9,918 nt of DNA from an uncultured Candidatus Melainabacteria bacterium (GTDB lineage: Bacteria; Cyanobacteriota; Vampirovibrionia; Gastranaerophilales; Gastranaerophilaceae). Position 1 is the first letter of the stretch. Each line of letters begins with the position of its first letter. Both the position numbers and the translations under genes were made by a program. The notes beneath the pieces are model-generated. The model searched no databases and had not been told where the DNA came from. It saw only the letters and a program-made list of their open reading frames with translations. Positions 6,708 through 9,918 of the stretch are shown here, piece by piece. The stretch lies in the NCBI GenBank assembly GCA_934717895.1, contig CAKUZO010000065.1, positions 1-9,918 on the forward strand. Reading direction: 5' to 3'.

Positions 6708-6911
6708 ATGAAAAAAGGAATTCACCCTGATTATAAGAAAACAGTTATCAAATGCGTATGCGGTAACGAAATCGAAACAGGATCAATCAATGATAACATT
6801 ACAGTTGAAATTTGTAACAACTGTCACCCATTCTACACTGGGCAACAAAAAATTCTTGACTCAGAAGGTCGTGTAGAAAGATTTAACAAACGTTACGGTA
6901 AAAAAGCGTAA
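6708..6911 (+). CDS. rpmE: 50S ribosomal protein L31, zinc-binding form
   Basis: This is a small protein of the large ribosomal subunit that bridges the 50S central protuberance to the 30S head. The 67-aa product starts [10 protein letters not shown], the usual L31 opening. It keeps all four zinc ligands: C16-x-C18 and C36-x-x-C39, in KCVCGNE and [11 protein letters not shown]. It is therefore the C+ type, not the zinc-free paralogue. The C-terminus ([13 protein letters not shown]) is also typical. The Shine-Dalgarno AGAGGT ends 5 nt before ATG. A likely promoter is at 6620-6648 and a strong terminator at 6969-7007, so it is probably monocistronic. Length is normal and the call is secure. Confidence 0.97.
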   Translation: MKKGIHPDYKKTVIKCVCGNEIETGSINDNITVEICNNCHPFYTGQQKILDSEGRVERFNKRYGKKA

Positions 6912-6949
6912 GCGTTTGTCTTATCGATTAGATTTATCGATGGGAGATA

Positions 6950-7000
6950 ATGTTAGAAAAAATTTACAATTATACCACTCTTCTTATGAAGGTGGTATAA
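6950..7000 (+). CDS. Possible 16-codon leader ORF running through the rpmE terminator
   Basis: ATG at 6950 is preceded by GGGAG (6942-6946) with a 3-nt gap. The frame reads MLEKIYNYTTLLMKVV and stops at TAA 6998-7000. The reading frame covers both arms of the terminator hairpin, so translating ribosomes could disturb it. It resembles the first four residues of many release factor 1 proteins (MLEK), and prfA often follows rpmE; four residues is too little to claim a remnant. It may be chance. Confidence 0.2.
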   Translation: MLEKIYNYTTLLMKVV

Positions 7001-7007
7001 TTTTTTT
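6969..7007 (+). terminator. Strong rho-independent terminator between rpmE and thyX
   Basis: ATTATACCAC (6969-6978) pairs with GTGGTATAAT (6992-7001). After a bulged T, CTTC/GAAG (6980-6983 with 6988-6991) extends the stem to 14 bp with a TTAT loop. Seven T residues (7001-7007) follow. Confidence 0.9.
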
Positions 7008-7012
7008 ATAAT
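7007..7012 (+). promoter_or_regulatory. Candidate -10 for thyX inside the terminator tail
   Basis: A perfect TATAAT overlaps the end of the U-tract. The best -35 (TTATGA, 6984-6989, 17-bp gap) lies in the hairpin loop and is weak. It would give a start near 7019 and a leader of about 24 nt. Confidence 0.35.
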
Positions 7013-7042
7013 GATGTTTGCGTTTAAATTAAGGAAGGAATT

Positions 7043-7741
7043 ATGGAAAATAATAATAAACCGGTAGTACATTTGATTTCTAAACCGGATAATATGTTAA
7101 AAGTTGTTTATACGGCTTGTAGAACTTGTTATAGTGCTGATACACCGTTTAATATTTATGAAAGTACAGATGACAAGGAAAAGATGCTAAATCTGATAGA
7201 AAAAGTAATTTCATCAGGGCATTACTCAACAATTGAACATATTCAGGTTAGTTTTGCAATATCGAATGTTTCAAGGGCTTGTACTCACCAATTGGTGCGT
7301 CATCGTCACATGTCTTTTTCTCAAAAATCTCAAAGATATGTTAAAGAAAAAGGGCAGTTTGATTTTATAATTCCTCCAACTATTGAGAAAAATCCAGAAT
7401 TAAAAGAAAAATTTGTTCAATTTATGGGCAAAATCTCTGAACAGTATCAAGAATTTGTCGATGCAGGAATTCCGGCGGAAGATGCTCGTTTCGTGTTGCC
7501 GAATGCAGCTGCAAGCTCACTTGTTACAAGTTTGAATTTGCGAGAAATGATTCATTTGGCAAATCTAAGACTTTGCACTCGTGCTCAATATGAGATTAGA
7601 ACAATGGTGAAAATGATGTGCGACGAGCTAATCAAGGTTGAGCCTTGGTTGAAGCCGTATCTTGTTCCAAAGTGCGAAAGACTGGGTTTTTGTGATGAGG
7701 CAAAAGGTTGCGGACGTAAACCCAAGATGGAGGGAATGTAG
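7043..7741 (+). CDS. thyX: FAD-dependent thymidylate synthase ThyX
   Basis: ThyX makes dTMP from dUMP with methylene-tetrahydrofolate, FAD and NADPH, and returns tetrahydrofolate rather than dihydrofolate, unlike ThyA. The 232-aa protein carries the signature RHRHMSFSQKSQR at residues 86-98, within the RHRxxSxxxxSxR pattern that binds dUMP and FAD. The upstream SGHYSTIEH (about 58-66) and the late NLREMIHLANLRLCTRAQYEIR helix are also family hallmarks. A strong Shine-Dalgarno (AAGGAAGGA) ends just before ATG. The C-terminus is cysteine-rich (CERLGFCDEAKGCGRK), as in many bacterial ThyX proteins. The gene stands alone after the rpmE terminator; the antiporter begins 90 bp later. No dihydrofolate reductase gene is in the window. 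Confidence 0.96.
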   Translation: MENNNKPVVHLISKPDNMLKVVYTACRTCYSADTPFNIYESTDDKEKMLNLIEKVISSGHYSTIEHIQVSFAISNVSRACTHQLVRHRHMSFSQKSQRYVKEKGQFDFIIPPTIEKNPELKEKFVQFMGKISEQYQEFVDAGIPAEDARFVLPNAAASSLVTSLNLREMIHLANLRLCTRAQYEIRTMVKMMCDELIKVEPWLKPYLVPKCERLGFCDEAKGCGRKPKMEGM

Positions 7742-7758
7742 AATAGTTTCAACGAGGC

Positions 7759-7821
7759 AGTAGTGACAAATTGCAAAAATTCATTTTGTAATGCAACATT
7801 CACTACTCATCGCTCACTATT
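7759..7821. repeat. Imperfect hairpin element and three tandem heptads between thyX and the antiporter gene
   Basis: AGTAGTGA (7759-7766) and TCACTACT (7800-7807) are exact inverted arms. Inside them, TTGCA (7771-7775) pairs with TGCAA (7792-7796) and AAAAT (7776-7780) with ATTTT (7783-7787), giving a long interrupted stem with a 2-nt turn. Next come three heptads in register, CACTACT-CATCGCT-CACTATT (7801-7821). It is noncoding in character, although an in-frame GTG at 7763 would translate it. Confidence 0.5.
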
Positions 7822-7831
7822 CCCTAACGCC

Positions 7832-9130
7832 ATGTTTATACTCAACCCGATAATCATATCAGTAATACTTCTTTGTGTACTTTGTCTTTGCAGAGTCAAT
7901 GTTTTGTTGGCACTGCTTGTGTCTGCTATTGTTGCCGGAAAAGTTGCCGGCATGCACGCAGGTCAGATTATGGACGTATTTATTAACGGCATGGGGCAAA
8001 ACAGCGAAACAGCTTTAAGTTACATTTTGCTTGGGACTTTTGCTGCTGCAATGGCACATACAGGGCTTGCAGATGTTTTGGCAAAGCGAATTACTTTATT
8101 GATAAAGAATAATAAATTCATGTTGCTTTTGGTGTTGACTTTGCTGGCATGTGCTTCGCAAAACCTTATCCCTGTGCATATTGCATTTATTCCTGTTATA
8201 ATTCCGCCACTAATTCATCTTATGAATAAGTTGAAATTGGATAGACGCGCTGTTGCTTGTGCGTTGGCTTTTGGGTTGGTAACTCCATATATCGTGTTTC
8301 CGGCGGGTTTTGGGTTGATTTTTCAACGATTATTGGCAGATAATATGACGGCAAACGGTATGCCTGTAACTGTAAATGATGTTTGGAAATCCGTTTGGAT
8401 TTTGGGGGTTGGACTATTATGCGGACTTTTATGGGCTGTATTTGTATCTTACAGAAAACCAAGAGAGTATGAAAATATCCAATTCAGAGAAGAACGTCGT
8501 CGTTCACTTAGATTTACGGGAAGTCACTATATAACTTTATTTGCTGCTGTTGCGACATTGGGAGTTCAGCTTTGGACAAAATCTTTGCCACTTGGAGCTT
8601 TGATTGGATTGACGATAATTTTTGGAACTCGTGCAATAGATCCTGAAAAAATGGATATTTTAATAAACGAAGGCATCGGACTTATGGGGTATGTTGCTTT
8701 TGTAATGCTTGTAGCGGCAGGTTTTGCAGGAGTTTTGCAATCTACTGGCTCAATTGACAGTTTGGTAAACGGGTTAATTCCATTTATGATGGGTTCAAAG
8801 CTTTTGGCTGCATTTTTAATGCTTGTTGTTGGATTGTTTATAACGATAGGAATTGGTACGTCTTTTGGTACAATCCCGATTTTAGCAGTCCTTTTTGTGC
8901 CAATATTCATTCATTTAGGTTTTAATCCATTGGAAGCAATTGCAGTATTTGCGGCTGCTGCTGCGTTGGGTGATGCCGGTTCCCCTGCTTCCGGAACAAC
9001 TCTTGGCCCAACACAAGGATTAAATATTGATGGACAACATGAACATATAAAAGATACCTGTATTCCAACATTTTTGCACTACAACATTCCGTTGATTTTA
9101 TTTGCATTGTTGGCAGTAATTTTGTTTTAA
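7832..9130 (+). CDS. Na+/H+ antiporter family transporter (YuiF/NhaC type)
   Basis: This is an integral membrane carrier of about 432 aa and 10-12 hydrophobic segments. It opens MFILNPIIISVILLCVLCL and continues NVLLALLVSAIVAGKVAGM, like the N-terminal domain of YuiF-type antiporters. It has INGMGQNSETALSYILLGTFAAAMA, GLVTPYIVFPAGFG and the C-terminal GDAGSPASGTTLGPTQGLN loop, conserved in this group. Members are annotated as Na+/H+ antiporters, but some relatives are thought to carry amino acids, so the substrate is open. The frame extends upstream to GTG at 7763 (23 extra residues) with CGAGG 5 nt before it. That extension is polar, unlike the family, and falls in the hairpin/heptad repeat, so ATG at 7832 is chosen although it has no Shine-Dalgarno. 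No terminator was found after it. Confidence 0.85.
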   Translation: MFILNPIIISVILLCVLCLCRVNVLLALLVSAIVAGKVAGMHAGQIMDVFINGMGQNSETALSYILLGTFAAAMAHTGLADVLAKRITLLIKNNKFMLLLVLTLLACASQNLIPVHIAFIPVIIPPLIHLMNKLKLDRRAVACALAFGLVTPYIVFPAGFGLIFQRLLADNMTANGMPVTVNDVWKSVWILGVGLLCGLLWAVFVSYRKPREYENIQFREERRRSLRFTGSHYITLFAAVATLGVQLWTKSLPLGALIGLTIIFGTRAIDPEKMDILINEGIGLMGYVAFVMLVAAGFAGVLQSTGSIDSLVNGLIPFMMGSKLLAAFLMLVVGLFITIGIGTSFGTIPILAVLFVPIFIHLGFNPLEAIAVFAAAAALGDAGSPASGTTLGPTQGLNIDGQHEHIKDTCIPTFLHYNIPLILFALLAVILF

Positions 9131-9158
9131 TTTATACGGATACATTCCAGAAATTAAA

Positions 9159-9371
9159 TTAGTTTTTAAATAGATCAATAAATTCAATTTTGAAAAAATT
9201 TGCAATTGCAATAAGTTTATCTAGCGAAGGAATAATCCTATCATTTTCGACTTTGCTAATATACGAAGCGTCGCACCCCAAAAGCTCGGATAACTGCTTA
9301 CTGGAACAACCATAACGCTTTTTAAGTTTTTTTAGGTTAGCTTTGAAATTTTTCAAAATATCTTCGTTCAT
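9159..9371 (-). CDS. Small XRE-family helix-turn-helix regulator, 70 aa
   Basis: This is a DNA-binding protein made of a single HTH_3/Cro-C1 domain. The recognition region is CSSKQLSELLGCDASYISKVENDRIIPSLDKLIAIANFF (seen in two pieces at about residues 22-60), with the typical SxxYISKxExxRxxPSLxxL pattern. There is no effector or protease domain, so it probably acts as a dimer. ATG at 9371 has no Shine-Dalgarno; a GATAAT lies 6 nt upstream, so a leaderless or near-leaderless message is possible. A 27-bp palindrome (9399-9425) lies 28 bp upstream, a likely operator for autoregulation. It converges with the antiporter gene, with 28 bp between stops. Its targets are unknown. Confidence 0.88.
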   Translation of the reverse strand: MNEDILKNFKANLKKLKKRYGCSSKQLSELLGCDASYISKVENDRIIPSLDKLIAIANFFKIEFIDLFKN

Positions 9372-9398
9372 TAAATAATTATCGCTTATAATTTATAT

Positions 9399-9425
9399 AA
9401 ATAATGGATTTATAATCCATTATTT
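9399..9425. promoter_or_regulatory. Perfect palindrome upstream of the XRE gene, probable operator
   Basis: AAATAATGGATT (9399-9410), a 3-bp TAT spacer, then AATCCATTATTT (9414-9425): 12-bp arms with no mismatch. There is no U-tract, so it is not a terminator. It lies between the nifJ terminator and the XRE start codon, where a homodimeric XRE protein would bind. Confidence 0.55.
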
Positions 9426-9443
9426 GTGGTATTATTTATAATA

Positions 9444-9478
9444 AAAATCCGAGGTTCCTATTAGGTACCTCGGATTTT
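9444..9478 (-). terminator. Strong hairpin terminator after nifJ, possibly bidirectional
   Basis: AAAATCCGAGGT (9444-9455) pairs exactly with ACCTCGGATTTT (9467-9478). CCT/AGG extends the stem after one T/T mismatch, with a 3-nt loop. On the minus strand the tail is TTTTTATTAT; on plus it is TTTTCTTTTT. It ends the nifJ transcript. Confidence 0.9.
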
Positions 9479-9495
9479 CTTTTTAGCTAATTCGC

Positions 9496-9918
9496 TTATT
9501 TAAGCAATTCACCAACTGCTTTGAATACTGACATACGAGTTGCAGCGTCTTTTTCTGCTTTTTCGTATAGAGCTTCAGCTTCAGAAGGGTTAGTTTTCAT
9601 CAATGATTTATAACGACCTTCTGATTTGATGAATTCTTGGAAGCTTCCTTTCGGATCTTTTGCGTCCCAAGTGAATGGAGCTTCTGGGTTTTCCGGATTG
9701 TATCTGTACAATGGGAAGTAACCAGCTTCAACTGCACGTTTTTGTTCAGTTTGAGTTTTGCTCATATCGATACCATGTGCGATACAAGGTGCATAAGCGA
9801 AGATGATTGATGGTCCATCGTAAGCTTCTGCTTCTTGGAATGCTTTAAGAGTTTGACCTCTATCAGCACCCAATGCAACTGATGCAACATATACATAACC
9901 ATAAGACATGCTCATCAA
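9496..9918 (-). CDS. nifJ: Pyruvate:ferredoxin (flavodoxin) oxidoreductase, C-terminal part only
   Basis: This enzyme converts pyruvate and CoA to acetyl-CoA and CO2, passing electrons to ferredoxin; it is typical of anaerobes. Only the last 140 residues are present, because the frame is open at the right edge and continues beyond 9918; the full protein is about 1,170-1,200 aa. The visible part is the end of the thiamine-diphosphate domain and the C-terminal arm: MSYGYVYVASVALGA, QTLKAFQEAEAYDGPSIIFAYAPC, HGIDMSKTQTEQKRAVEAGYFPLYRYNPE and GSFQEFIKSEGRYKSL. All are close to the standard NifJ ending. No defect is visible. The apparent start codon at the edge is not real. Confidence 0.95.
   Translation of the reverse strand: MMSMSYGYVYVASVALGADRGQTLKAFQEAEAYDGPSIIFAYAPCIAHGIDMSKTQTEQKRAVEAGYFPLYRYNPENPEAPFTWDAKDPKGSFQEFIKSEGRYKSLMKTNPSEAEALYEKAEKDAATRMSVFKAVGELLK

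Noticed and set aside
6920..6942. TTATCGAT repeated twice after rpmE
   Set aside because: It is a short palindromic 8-mer pair in A/T-rich sequence with no further context and may be chance.
7763..7831. 23-residue N-terminal extension of the antiporter from GTG
   Set aside because: It is polar and unlike the family, and it is encoded by the hairpin and heptad repeat. It is kept only as an alternative start.
1..9918. CRISPR array, insertion sequence, phage or toxin-antitoxin system
   Set aside because: No regularly spaced repeat array, transposase or integrase motif, or partner gene was found. The XRE gene has no adjacent toxin; its neighbours are the antiporter and nifJ.

Overview
The window is AT-rich and holds ordinary bacterial housekeeping genes together with a signal-peptide-bearing TPR protein and a membrane-bound diguanylate cyclase. 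The envelope looks Gram-negative-like and the metabolism anaerobic (pyruvate:ferredoxin oxidoreductase, FAD-dependent ThyX). This mix, the short intergenic repeats and the low GC best fit a gut non-photosynthetic relative of cyanobacteria (Vampirovibrionia/Gastranaerophilales type). That assignment is inference from gene style only; no rRNA is present.

Layout. At 1-282 there is the 5' end of a minus-strand tRNA, cut by the window edge, and a second copy of its leader plus first 13 nt. A strong minus-strand promoter lies just downstream of infC. infC (minus) appears to start at a non-canonical AUA codon. From a divergent promoter region, a 48-aa acidic small gene (1062-1208) is read on the plus strand and ends in a terminator. 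It is followed by the secreted TPR-repeat protein, whose end overlaps dusB by 11 bp. dusB converges on a minus-strand CHASE2-GGDEF diguanylate cyclase. A 54-aa small ORF lies upstream of that gene on the same strand, and the cyclase promoter is in the gap between them. On the plus strand come rpmE (L31, zinc form), a strong terminator overlapped by a 16-codon ORF, thyX, a hairpin/heptad-repeat segment and a YuiF/NhaC-type antiporter. On the minus strand come a small XRE regulator with a 12-bp-arm palindrome upstream, a strong hairpin terminator, and the C-terminal end of nifJ, which runs off the right edge.

The genes do not form one pathway. They are translation (infC, rpmE, dusB, tRNA), DNA precursor synthesis (thyX), c-di-GMP signalling, transport, and energy metabolism (nifJ). 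No CRISPR array, transposase or phage gene was seen. The points most worth checking are the infC AUA start, the duplicated tRNA 5' end, the two unlisted small genes, the leader ORF through the rpmE terminator, and the palindrome beside the XRE gene.
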